A stretch of 20,925 bases of DNA from the NCBI GenBank assembly GCA_039819885.1, contig JBCBRD010000034.1, positions 1 to 20,925 on the forward strand, in the 5' to 3' direction. Both the position numbers and the translations under genes were made by a program. The notes below the pieces were generated by a model, which had not been told where the DNA came from, did no database searches, and saw only the letters and a list, made by a program, of their open reading frames with translations. Within the stretch, counting starts at the first letter, position 1; the number at the start of each line of letters is the position of its first letter. The stretch is from JBCBRD01 sp039819885. GTDB lineage: Bacteria > Pseudomonadota > Alphaproteobacteria > Rhizobiales > Hyphomicrobiaceae. Below, in pieces: positions 7,966-15,195 of this stretch.

Positions 7966-7984
7966 TTTGTCAGAAATTCTCAGG
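7966..7984 (+). promoter_or_regulatory. Possible Pho box upstream of phoB
   Basis: TTGTCAG (7967-7973) and TTCTCAG (7977-7983) are similar 7-base direct repeats with an A-rich gap. The period is 10 rather than the usual 11, which weakens the case. The site lies about 80 bases before the phoB start, where PhoB autoregulation would be expected. No clear -10 element was identified. Confidence 0.25.
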
Positions 7985-8062
7985 TCCGTGCGCATCCGCC
8001 GAAGACAAAGACACAACTGAAAACATGAACATCAATTTCCACGGCAAAACGAACATAGTCCA

Positions 8063-8767
8063 ATGACGGCCAAAGTACTCATCGTCGAAGACGAACTCCC
8101 GTTGGCGGAACTGCTCCGCTACAATCTGGAATCCGAGGGCTTTCGTGTCTCCCATGCTGAAACCGGCGAGGACGCGGAGATCTTGGTTGCGGAGGACAAA
8201 CCCGACCTCATCCTGCTCGATTGGATGCTTCCAGGCGTCTCAGGCATCGAACTGTGTCGCCGTATGCGCAACAAGCCCGAGACCAAGGCCGTTCCGATTG
8301 TCATGCTCACGGCGCGTGGCGAGGAAAGCGATGCCATCCGGGGGTTGGATACAGGCGCAGACGACTACGTCGTCAAGCCATTCTCAGTGCCCGAGTTGAT
8401 GGCCCGCGTTCGCACAATCCTGCGCCGGGCAGCGCCCGACAGAATGGCTGAAGTCCTCAGCATTGCCGACATTGAGCTAGATCGCGCAGCGCATCGCGTC
8501 ACGCGCGGCTTGCGTGAGGTGCGGCTCGGCCCGACTGAGTTCAGGCTGCTGGAATTCCTGATGGAAAGCCCCGGCCGCGTTTTGTCTCGCTCGCAATTGC
8601 TTGATGGTGTTTGGGGACGTGATGCCTTCGTCGATGAGCGCACCGTTGACGTGCACATCGGCCGACTTCGTAAGGCTTTGATCCGCGGAAAAGAAAGCGA
8701 TCCAATCCGCACAGTGCGTGGCGCAGGTTATGTGCTCGGCGAGCACCATAAAGAACCCACGTCTTAA
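8063..8767 (+). CDS. phoB: Phosphate regulon response regulator PhoB
   Basis: PhoB is the DNA-binding response regulator activated by PhoR under phosphate limitation. The 234-residue protein has an N-terminal receiver domain with acidic pocket Glu9/Asp10, phosphoacceptor Asp53 (LILLDWMLPG), Thr83 and Lys105 (VVKPFS). The C-terminal winged-helix domain shows LGPTEFRLLEFLMESPGRVL, SRSQLLDGVWG, RTVDVHIGRLRKAL and the terminal VRGAGYVL, typical of PhoB. The length matches E. coli PhoB (229). It starts at ATG 8063 with only a weak ribosome binding site. It closes the run of pst genes; no clear intrinsic terminator for it was seen on the plus strand. Confidence 0.97.
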   Translation: MTAKVLIVEDELPLAELLRYNLESEGFRVSHAETGEDAEILVAEDKPDLILLDWMLPGVSGIELCRRMRNKPETKAVPIVMLTARGEESDAIRGLDTGADDYVVKPFSVPELMARVRTILRRAAPDRMAEVLSIADIELDRAAHRVTRGLREVRLGPTEFRLLEFLMESPGRVLSRSQLLDGVWGRDAFVDERTVDVHIGRLRKALIRGKESDPIRTVRGAGYVLGEHHKEPTS

Positions 8768-8850
8768 CACGACGCTTCATGACATGACTGTCTGCTGGTC
8801 TATCGACAGGCTGCCTGTGTCCACGCGCGGCCGATGCAAAAGCAGCTGGG

Positions 8851-8925
8851 TTGGATAAAAAAGGGAGTCGGACTTTGCAGCCCAACTCCCTCCCCCCGCT
8901 GCCGGATGTGGTTCCACATCGGCAT
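8851..8925 (-). ncRNA. Minus-strand hairpin pair ending in a terminator: gcrA terminator or small RNA candidate
   Basis: Read on the minus strand, GCCGATGTGG (8914-8923) pairs with CCACATC and CGGC (8901-8911) around a two-base AA loop, with one bulged base. A G-rich linker follows, then GGGAGTTGG (8882-8890) pairs with CCGACTCCC (8863-8871), with one mismatch, followed by T6 (8857-8862). The last hairpin is a good intrinsic terminator on the minus strand. It is 330 bases past the gcrA stop, which is far for that gene's own terminator. A CTATAG box at about 8929-8934 on the minus strand could be a -10 element for a transcript of about 75 nt. No family was recognised. Confidence 0.45.
8863..8890 (-). 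terminator. Intrinsic terminator on the minus strand
   Basis: A 9-bp stem with one mismatch and a 10-base loop is followed, on the minus strand, by six U residues (8857-8862). The plus strand has no U-run after it, so it does not serve phoB. It would end transcripts coming from gcrA or from a small RNA started near 8930. Confidence 0.7.
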
Positions 8926-8942
8926 GACCTCTATAGCGCCGG

Positions 8943-9034
8943 GCGAAAAAGTGGACACCGGTTTTTCGCGTAGACCGGCGCGAACGCTAACATACGACGA
9001 TCATCGGGTGATTGAGATAAATCGCCTGATGATC
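8943..9034. repeat. Intergenic palindromic elements (REP-like hairpins)
   Basis: GCGAAAAA (8943-8950) pairs perfectly with TTTTTCGC (8962-8969) around GTGGACACCGG. A second long hairpin pairs the 15 bases 8999-9013 with 9020-9034, with two G-U-compatible positions and loop GAGATA. The first motif resembles an extragenic palindrome that I recall from Rhizobiales genomes (recognition from memory). No coding sequence is present. Hairpins like these may be mobile mosaic repeats or mRNA end signals. Confidence 0.6.
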
Positions 9035-9110
9035 TAGTGCCCTCAATCAGCAGTCACACTTAGATCAGTTGATCAAACACGACATGCAATATCGCGTATC
9101 GTTGAGCACT

Positions 9111-9215
9111 TAGATCATGTTCCGCAAAACTGTACGCGGTTTTGCGATAAGAACATGATCCAAAACAGAAGCTTAAAGCGCGTGCTCTGATTCCATCTGA
9201 AGTGAACGCACTTTA
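9111..9215. repeat. 105-nt dispersed intergenic repeat, copy 1
   Basis: This segment matches 20495-20599 with 11 differences in 105 bases and no gaps (about 90 percent identity, counted by eye). It contains a nested palindrome: GATCATGTTC (9113-9122) pairs with GAACATGATC, and inside it CGCAAAAC pairs with GTTTTGCG. A second part, TAAAGCGC near 9174, pairs imperfectly with GCACTTTA at its end. A GATTC site (9189-9193) is conserved in both copies. It ends nine bases before the gcrA stop codon. It looks like a non-coding miniature repeat; terminal duplications were not seen. Confidence 0.85.
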
Positions 9216-9223
9216 ACGAAAAC

Positions 9224-9793
9224 TCAGACCGTTTCCTTGGCCGTTTCGTTGTCGCTACTGGCGTCGGTTACAGCTGGCGTATTGGCTGGCACCTCTGAAG
9301 CTGCTGGCGCCTTGCGACGAGACTGTGGTGGTTGGAACGCGCGACGTGCGTGGTACTCACAATAGGGCAAGCCCGGAACTTTGGTCTTACCGCAGAAATG
9401 GAAATCTCCGTTTTGCGGATCGCCAATCGGCCAACGGCAGCACGACTCCGAGAGCGATTGAATAGACTTGCGCTCTTCCATTGGAATGACGAGTTCGTCG
9501 GCAGCCGGCTGGAAAGGTTCCGCTGTCGGTTCGTAAAGGGCGCGAACAGCAGGGTTTCCGCCTGCAGCAAAGCGCGACTTTATCTGACGTTTCGGTGCTG
9601 CCGGGACACGAGAGCGCGGGCGCATTGATTTGATGCGGGATGTTGTGGCGCGCCCGGAAAGACCAAGGCGATGGACTTTACCGATCACGGCATTCCGCGT
9701 AACGCCGCCAAGCCGTCCCGCGATCTGACTTGCGCTTAGGCCCTCAGACCAAAGCTTCTTCAAGAGATCCACTCGCTCATCGGTCCAGCTCAT
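9224..9793 (-). CDS. gcrA: Cell-cycle regulator GcrA
   Basis: GcrA is an alphaproteobacterial transcription factor that works with sigma-70 at promoters carrying CcrM-methylated GANTC sites and drives cell-cycle genes. The 189-residue product begins MSWTDERVDLLKKLWSEGLS, then SASQIAGRLGGVTRNAVIGK, the conserved helix-turn-helix N-terminus of GcrA. A basic, variable linker follows, then a C-terminal segment with CCRWPIGDP, HFCG and PYCEYHARRAF, whose Cys/His residues suggest a metal site or the sigma-binding domain. ATG 9793 is chosen over the in-frame start at 9817 because of this family N-terminus and because GAGGAGCG sits just upstream. A GAATC site lies at 9811-9815. The tail after about residue 155 is low complexity. 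Confidence 0.95.
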   Translation of the reverse strand: MSWTDERVDLLKKLWSEGLSASQIAGRLGGVTRNAVIGKVHRLGLSGRATTSRIKSMRPRSRVPAAPKRQIKSRFAAGGNPAVRALYEPTAEPFQPAADELVIPMEERKSIQSLSESCCRWPIGDPQNGDFHFCGKTKVPGLPYCEYHARRAFQPPQSRRKAPAASEVPANTPAVTDASSDNETAKETV

Positions 9794-10110
9794 ACTTGTC
9801 GCTCCTCGCAGAATCACATCATGGTCTCACCCTCGGCTGAGAGCGGACTAGGCGACCGGAGCCACGCCAGACGCATGAGCACACCAAAAGCGACAAGAAC
9901 GCTTCCAGGCTCACAGCACACTTGGCTGGACCGGTTTGACAAACGCTGACTAAGAAAACTCTGCACGGAAAAACGCGAACAAAGCGGAGCCAACTGGCTC
10001 ACACGTGCAATTGGACAAACAACGCGGCGCGACTGGCGCCCGTCCAACACCACCTAAGCTACATCACCAGTCTTTCAAGCCACAACCCCAAGCGTGCTCA
10101 CGTTAACGTC
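9794..10110. other. gcrA upstream region
   Basis: No gene is visible here. A GAATC (a GANTC methylation site) lies at 9811-9815, 18 bases before the gcrA start. Small inverted repeats occur at 9987-10000 (GAGCC-AACT-GGCTC) and 10026-10040 (GGCGC-GACTG-GCGCC). The gcrA promoter should be here, but I could not identify a convincing -35/-10 pair. Confidence 0.4.
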
Positions 10111-10324
10111 TTGACAACAGGTCGTTGCTAGGACGCCACAGCTTGATTCGTTTGCGGGGAAAACCTCGTATCAGCAACCAAATCAGTTTGATGTGTTGCC
10201 AATCGGCAAATGCAAGTCGGGATGGACCCCGAAAGGGATCCGCCAGCTCCAAGTTGACAGCCAACTCGACGCAGCTTATTTCCATATTTCAACGAAGGCC
10301 GCCGATAACAGGGCGGCTTTTTTT
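10111..10324 (+). ncRNA. Structured RNA candidate with intrinsic terminator upstream of argD
   Basis: A TTGACA hexamer (10111-10116) is followed by a series of consistent helices. GTTGCT (10124-10129) pairs with AGCAAC (10173-10178) and encloses GAT/ATC plus CGGGG-AAAA-CCTCG (10155-10168). Next come TTGCC-AATC-GGCAA (10196-10209), GGAT...CCC-GAAA-GGG-ATCC (10220-10241) and AGTTG-ACAGC-CAACT (10252-10266). Finally GCCGCC/GGCGGC (10298-10317) is followed by T7. No plausible ORF explains the segment. It could be a separate small RNA or a leader (riboswitch or attenuator) for argD, whose start is 49 bases after the U-run. I do not recognise an Rfam family. No -10 was found, so the 5' end is uncertain. 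Confidence 0.6.
10298..10324 (+). terminator. Intrinsic terminator upstream of argD
   Basis: GCCGCC (10298-10303) pairs perfectly with GGCGGC (10312-10317) around an eight-base loop, followed by seven T (10318-10324). It is a textbook plus-strand terminator with no protein gene upstream on that strand, which is why an RNA gene or attenuated leader is suspected. Confidence 0.9.
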
Positions 10325-10373
10325 ATTCAGGCGCTACGACGCTCGCATCACAACACAGGAGATGCGTTAGACA

Positions 10374-11714
10374 ATGGCCGGGGCGGATCACAAAACGGTC
10401 GCCTTAGATAGCGGTCTGACCCCAAAGACGGTCGGCACGCAGGTCAGTCACGCCCGCTCTTCTACCAGTTCACTCTCTGCAGTGATGCCAACTTACGCTC
10501 GCACCGATGTGGCCTTTGAAAGAGGTCATGGGCCATGGTTGGAGACGGTCACCGGCGAGACATACCTTGATCTGACATCAGGTATAGCCGTCAACGCGCT
10601 GGGACACGCACATCCGGTTTTGGTGGATGCGTTGAAGACCCAGGCCGAGAAACTCTGGCACACGTCTAATCTCTACCAGATATCAGGACAGGAAAAACTA
10701 GCAGAGCGTCTGTGCAACCTGACGTTCGCCGATGCAGTGTTCTTTTGTAATTCCGGTGCCGAAGCCTGCGAAGGCGCAATGAAAGCTGCAAGGCGGTATC
10801 ATGCCGTCAAAGGACAGCCCGAGCGCTTCAAAATCATTACATTCTCTGGCGCATTCCATGGCCGTACATTCGCGACACTGGCCGCCGGGGCGAACGAAAA
10901 ACACCTCGACGGATTTGGCCCGGCAATGGATGGTTTCATCAACCTTCCATTCGGAGACCATGATGCCTTGAACGAGGCCGCAGGTGCCGATGACATTGCA
11001 GCAATTATGGTCGAGCCCATCCAAGGCGAAGGCGGCATCCGCCCTGTCCCGGTCCAATGCCTCGAAGGTCTTCGTGAGCTCTGTGACAGCAATGGTATTC
11101 TTCTGATTTTTGATGAGGTTCAAACCGGCGTCGGGCGCACAGGAAAGCTGTTCGCACATCAATGGTCTTCGATCACGCCGGATATCATGTCCATTGCCAA
11201 GGGCATTGGCGGCGGATTTCCACTAGGCGCATTTCTAACAACCTCTTCCGTCGGCGATGCGATGACAGCTGGAACACACGGCTCGACGTTCGGCGGCAAC
11301 CCACTAGCGGTCGCAGTCGGGAATGCGCTGCTCGATGTGGTAACCGAAGATGGCTTCCTCGATGGCGTTTGCAGCGCCGCAGCTCACCTTCAACAAAGCC
11401 TGTTCGCTTTAAAGGATGAGCACCCTTCGCTCATTGACGACGTCCGCGGCAATGGGCTCTTGATCGGGGTAAAATTGAAGTGTCCAGTTGCCGACGTTGT
11501 CGACGCAGCGTTCAAATCCAAACTTCTGCTCGTAGGTGCCGGTGATAACGTTGCTCGCATCCTGCCACCACTCAACGCGACCCCTGCCGAACTCTCCGAA
11601 GCCATCACCCGCTTTTCCAATGCCCTGAAAAGGCTTGAGGCGTCGTCGGGAGGAAGTGTTTTGGAACAAGACGGTTCAGGACCAACCCCTGAGATGGTCG
11701 AGCGACGAACCTAG
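10374..11714 (+). CDS. argD: Acetylornithine aminotransferase ArgD
   Basis: ArgD is a PLP enzyme that transaminates N-acetylglutamate semialdehyde to N-acetylornithine in arginine synthesis; related enzymes also act as succinyldiaminopimelate aminotransferase. Features of class III aminotransferases are clear: cofactor loop NSGAE (126-130), FHGRTFATLA, VEPIQGEGG, FDEVQTGVGRTG (Asp247) and the Schiff-base lysine Lys276 in SIAKGIGGGFPLGAF. From ATG 10374 it has 446 residues, with about 37 extra at the N-terminus relative to the family start (PTYARTDVAFERG). GGAGAT lies 11 bases before this ATG. An internal ATG at 10485 (codon 38) would give a normal 409-residue protein but has a weaker ribosome site. 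A short C-terminal tail follows LKRLEA. argF follows 64 bases later. Confidence 0.95.
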   Translation: MAGADHKTVALDSGLTPKTVGTQVSHARSSTSSLSAVMPTYARTDVAFERGHGPWLETVTGETYLDLTSGIAVNALGHAHPVLVDALKTQAEKLWHTSNLYQISGQEKLAERLCNLTFADAVFFCNSGAEACEGAMKAARRYHAVKGQPERFKIITFSGAFHGRTFATLAAGANEKHLDGFGPAMDGFINLPFGDHDALNEAAGADDIAAIMVEPIQGEGGIRPVPVQCLEGLRELCDSNGILLIFDEVQTGVGRTGKLFAHQWSSITPDIMSIAKGIGGGFPLGAFLTTSSVGDAMTAGTHGSTFGGNPLAVAVGNALLDVVTEDGFLDGVCSAAAHLQQSLFALKDEHPSLIDDVRGNGLLIGVKLKCPVADVVDAAFKSKLLLVGAGDNVARILPPLNATPAELSEAITRFSNALKRLEASSGGSVLEQDGSGPTPEMVERRT

Positions 11715-11778
11715 ACCACGCAAACGATCCCGATAACTCCAATCATCTTTGACCCCAACAACCAGCAAGTCCGTTTTG

Positions 11779-12798
11779 ATGGCCCTTCGTCATTTCATAG
11801 ATCTACGTGAAATCCCCCCGAAAACACTTCGGCGCATTATTGATGCAGCCGCAGCAATGAAAGCTGCCGGAAAGCGCGTGCCGCAGCATCTTACTCCGCC
11901 AGATATCCAAGATGCGGTGCTCGTGCTTGTTTTCGAAAAACCGTCAACGCGCACACGCGTGTCCTTTGACATAGCCATGCGCCAACTTGGCGGACAGACA
12001 CTGAATTTGAACCACACCGATTTGCAACTCGGACGCGGTGAATCAATCTCTGATACGGCTCAGGTTTTGTCGCGATACGTGGACGCGATCATGATCCGGG
12101 CGAATTCACATGATGCGTTGGAAGAGCTCGCCGAGCATGCCACCGTCCCAGTGATCAACGGTCTGACAGATTTTTCCCATCCTTGCCAGATCATGGCCGA
12201 CATTCTCACATTCGAAGAGCATGTGGGTCCCATCAAGGGCAGGAAAGTAGCGTGGGTCGGCGATGGCAACAACGTTGCGGTGTCGTGGATTCACGCTGCC
12301 GTTCAATTCGGCTTCGAGTTGACCGTGGCCTGCCCCAAGAGCCTGCGCCCGGACCCCGACGTGGTCGCGTGGGCCGAGGAAGAAGGCGGTCGAGTTCATG
12401 TTATGACAAGCGCAATGGAAGCGGTTGCAGGTGCTGACTGCGTCGTGACCGACACGTGGGTGTCGATGGGGCAAAAAGATGCCGAACGCAGAAAGAAGCT
12501 GCTGCGACCCTACGAGGTCAACGAGCGTTTGATGCGCGAAGCCAATGCCGAAGCCATTTTCATGCACTGCCTCCCGGCCTACCGCGGAAACGAAGTTACG
12601 GCAGAAGTCATTGATGGCCCGCAGTCGGTCGTCTTCGACGAAGCTGAAAACCGGTTACACGCACAAAAAGCAATTCTTGCATGGTGCCTCGGCGCGGATC
12701 TGAAACCAGCAAAAATAGCAGGACGCTCGCGCGCAACAAGGTCACGCAGCGAAACCTCAATGACATCAGCCAAAGCGGTCCGCGCAGTCAGACGGTAG
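11779..12798 (+). CDS. argF: Ornithine carbamoyltransferase ArgF with basic C-terminal tail
   Basis: This cytoplasmic enzyme joins ornithine and carbamoyl phosphate to make citrulline. Carbamoyl-phosphate motif STRTR (56-60), HPCQ (134-137), and the ornithine-loop HCLPAYRG (263-270) are intact. ATG 11779 (MALRHFIDL) matches the usual family start; a TTG at 11749 would add ten residues and has no support. At 339 residues it is about 30 longer than typical. The excess is a Ser/Arg/Lys-rich tail after GADLKP (about 309-339) with no recognised motif. It lies in the argD-argF-hslO series, all on the plus strand. The ribosome site is weak. Confidence 0.95.
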   Translation: MALRHFIDLREIPPKTLRRIIDAAAAMKAAGKRVPQHLTPPDIQDAVLVLVFEKPSTRTRVSFDIAMRQLGGQTLNLNHTDLQLGRGESISDTAQVLSRYVDAIMIRANSHDALEELAEHATVPVINGLTDFSHPCQIMADILTFEEHVGPIKGRKVAWVGDGNNVAVSWIHAAVQFGFELTVACPKSLRPDPDVVAWAEEEGGRVHVMTSAMEAVAGADCVVTDTWVSMGQKDAERRKKLLRPYEVNERLMREANAEAIFMHCLPAYRGNEVTAEVIDGPQSVVFDEAENRLHAQKAILAWCLGADLKPAKIAGRSRATRSRSETSMTSAKAVRAVRR

Positions 12799-12874
12799 CA
12801 CCTCGAAGAGCCCATCGAGACGTCACCACCATTTCGCGAGACAGGGCCGTGCGTGTGAGTATTGGAAGTTAACA

Positions 12875-13909
12875 ATGGTCTCTAACACATCAGGCGAGGG
12901 CCAGAGCGGCATCTGGCAAGGACCGTCTGACGACGTTGTCGTTCCATTCAATACCTCCCAAAAAGGCATCATGGGGCGCGTTACGCGTTTGGGTCCAGCC
13001 GTTGATGCGATCCTCAAACGTCACGACTACCCGCTGCCTGTTGCCGAGATTTTGGGTGAAGCACTTGCACTGACGGCTTTGCTTGGCACGGCCCTGAAGT
13101 TCGGCGGCAAGTTGATCCTGCAAACAAAGACGGACGGCCCACTGAACTTTCTGGTCGTCAACTTTGAAACGCCCGGGCATCTACGTGGCTATGCGGGCTT
13201 TGATGCCGAGAAAACAACCGCCCTTATGAAGGGGAGCGAAGGCATCGTCGACAAAGGCAAACTGTTCGGACACGGCCATTTGGCAATGACCATTGATCCC
13301 GGCGGAGACATGGACCGCTACCAGGGCATCGTGGCCATGGAAGGTCAGCCGCTCAGCGCTGCAGCCCTCACCTATTTCCGCCAGTCAGAACAACTGCCGA
13401 CCTATATCCGTTTAGCGGTCGCGCGCCACGTGCAGCCGGGGAACGCCAACGGACCTGTCGAAGAAGCGCCGTACACATGGCGTGCTGGCGGATTGCTTCT
13501 CCAGCATCTCCCGCAGGAAGGCGGCAAACAAGCGTCCGAGCCAGTTGAAAACGAAGACGGTTCCCTCGGAGTCGCTGGGGATCAAGATGAAGCCTGGCAG
13601 CGCACGCGTATTCTCGCTGCGACCGTTGAAGACCACGAATTGCTTGATCCAACACTTGCACCCGATCGGCTGCTCTACAGGTTGTTTCATGAGGAAGGTG
13701 TCCGGGCCTACGAGGCACGCCCGATTTCAGAACGGTGCGGTTGCTCGCAAGAACGAGTAGAGGACGTCGTCGGCCGCTTCGATCCTGAACAACTCAACGA
13801 GCTACGCGATGACAACGGCGACATCGTTGTGACGTGTGAGTTTTGTTCAACCGTCTATCACTTCGAGCCCAAAGAAGGCGGCGCACCAGAAACAGAAACG
13901 AGCAAGTAA
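12875..13909 (+). CDS. hslO: Redox-regulated chaperone Hsp33 (HslO)
   Basis: Hsp33 is a cytoplasmic holdase that is activated when its zinc-binding cysteines are oxidised. The zinc site is complete: C288-x-C290 (ERCGCS) and C321-x-x-C324 (TCEFC). The N-terminal domain includes GRVTRLG, AEILGEALAL, GKLILQTKTDGP and RGYAGFD. The 344-residue length exceeds the usual 290 or so, owing to N- and C-terminal polar tails and an insertion near 215-240 rich in Glu, Gly and Asp (PVENEDGSLGVAGDQDEA). ATG 12875 has GGAAG upstream. It ends 20 bases from the convergent dapE stop, with no obvious terminator between them. Confidence 0.95.
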   Translation: MVSNTSGEGQSGIWQGPSDDVVVPFNTSQKGIMGRVTRLGPAVDAILKRHDYPLPVAEILGEALALTALLGTALKFGGKLILQTKTDGPLNFLVVNFETPGHLRGYAGFDAEKTTALMKGSEGIVDKGKLFGHGHLAMTIDPGGDMDRYQGIVAMEGQPLSAAALTYFRQSEQLPTYIRLAVARHVQPGNANGPVEEAPYTWRAGGLLLQHLPQEGGKQASEPVENEDGSLGVAGDQDEAWQRTRILAATVEDHELLDPTLAPDRLLYRLFHEEGVRAYEARPISERCGCSQERVEDVVGRFDPEQLNELRDDNGDIVVTCEFCSTVYHFEPKEGGAPETETSK

Positions 13910-13929
13910 GAACGACCCGGTTCGGCGGT

Positions 13930-15123
13930 TCAGTGTGAATTGAGAAAGCGGGAGATAAAGCTTGCATAAATCTCAGTGAGCAATTCCAAGTCTGAAACCG
14001 GCACCTGCTCATCGACCTTATGGATCGTCTCATTCACCAGCCCAAACTCGACGACGGGGCAGGCATCTTTGATGAACCGTGCATCGGATGTGCCGCCCCC
14101 TGTTGAGTATTCAGGCATCCGTCCTGTGACATGCGAGATCGCCTCGGAGAGCGTATCGACAAGAGGCCCCGGCTCGGTCACAAACACACCGCCCGTGCCG
14201 CAAAAGCTCAGATCGAATTCGGCACCAAGCGGTGCAGCAGTCTGTTCACAAACTGACTTGAGATGAGCTTCCAGTGCTTCTCGCGACCAAGTGTCGTTGT
14301 AGCGAACGTTGAACACTGCACGCGCATGCGCCGGAATCACGTTCGTTGCTGTGTTCGGAACCGATAGGATTGTCGGCTCCAGGCTTGAAGGTTCGAAATG
14401 AGCCGTTCCAGCGTCGAGAGGTTCAGCGCAGAGCGCCGTCAATAAGCTAGCGAGCTTGGGGATCGGGTTGTCCGCGTGTGCAGGGTAGGCGGCGTGACCT
14501 TGACGCCCCTTCACGACGAGTTCGCCGTTGATCGATCCCCGGCGTCCGATCTTGATGGAATCGCCGATCGCGTTGGGATTGGAAGGTTCACCGACAAGGC
14601 ACGCATCCAGCGTCTCACCACGGTTCGCAAGCCAGTCGAGAACTTTCACCGTCCCGTTGATCGCAGGGCCTTCTTCATCGCCAGTTATCAGGAACGAAAC
14701 CGATCCGCTGGGCAATAATCCGTCGTTGGCTCTGAGAACCCGTGCAACAGCTGCCATGAAGCAGCCAATGGCACCTTTCATATCAACAGCGCCACGTCCG
14801 TATAGCACGCCGTCTCTGATCTCTGCGTCAAACGGCGGTGAGGTCCAAGCGGCGATATCGCCGGGCGGCACGACATCAGTATGCCCGGCAAAACAAAGAT
14901 TGGGGCCAGATGATCCCAATCGGCCGTAGACATTGTCGATGTCTGGCGTTCCCTCATCTGAAAACGTCATCCGATGAACGTCAAAACCCAAAGCACCAAG
15001 GCTGGTTTCAACCAAACCAAGTGCGCCTGCGTCGTCCGGCGTTACGCTAGGACACCGGATCAGGGCCCGGGTGATTGCAACGGGATCTGTAAGGTCGGGG
15101 AGAGGGTGTGTGTCGTGCTTCAT
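13930..15123 (-). CDS. dapE: Succinyl-diaminopimelate desuccinylase DapE
   Basis: DapE hydrolyses N-succinyl-L,L-diaminopimelate to diaminopimelate and succinate, a late step of the succinylase route to lysine and peptidoglycan. The 397-residue M20 metallopeptidase-type protein has the expected residues: His81 and Asp83 in CFAGHTDVVPPGD, Asp114 in GAVDMKGA, catalytic Glu150 with Glu151 in GDEEGPA, Glu179 in VGEPSN, and His368 near the end. GGGTSDARF is also typical of DapE. ATG 15123 has AGAGGGAC just upstream. It is the last gene of a minus-strand series that begins with the 261-residue membrane protein. Confidence 0.96.
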   Translation of the reverse strand: MKHDTHPLPDLTDPVAITRALIRCPSVTPDDAGALGLVETSLGALGFDVHRMTFSDEGTPDIDNVYGRLGSSGPNLCFAGHTDVVPPGDIAAWTSPPFDAEIRDGVLYGRGAVDMKGAIGCFMAAVARVLRANDGLLPSGSVSFLITGDEEGPAINGTVKVLDWLANRGETLDACLVGEPSNPNAIGDSIKIGRRGSINGELVVKGRQGHAAYPAHADNPIPKLASLLTALCAEPLDAGTAHFEPSSLEPTILSVPNTATNVIPAHARAVFNVRYNDTWSREALEAHLKSVCEQTAAPLGAEFDLSFCGTGGVFVTEPGPLVDTLSEAISHVTGRMPEYSTGGGTSDARFIKDACPVVEFGLVNETIHKVDEQVPVSDLELLTEIYASFISRFLNSH

Positions 15124-15195
15124 CAGTCCCTCTTACACCACCGCTTGGCCGCGCTCCAGCGTATGTCTCAAACGCGAACTACCAGCGCTCGAGTT

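Noticed and set aside
8863..8890. Terminator of phoB
   Set aside because: The U-run is on the minus-strand side only; the plus strand has a C-rich sequence after the stem.
10111..10324. SAM-II riboswitch, SRP RNA, tmRNA or 6S RNA
   Set aside because: I did not see the conserved core sequences I know for these families, so the element is left unassigned.
10698..11162. 154-residue minus-strand ORF inside argD
   Set aside because: Antisense shadow of a well-supported gene; the product has no family features.
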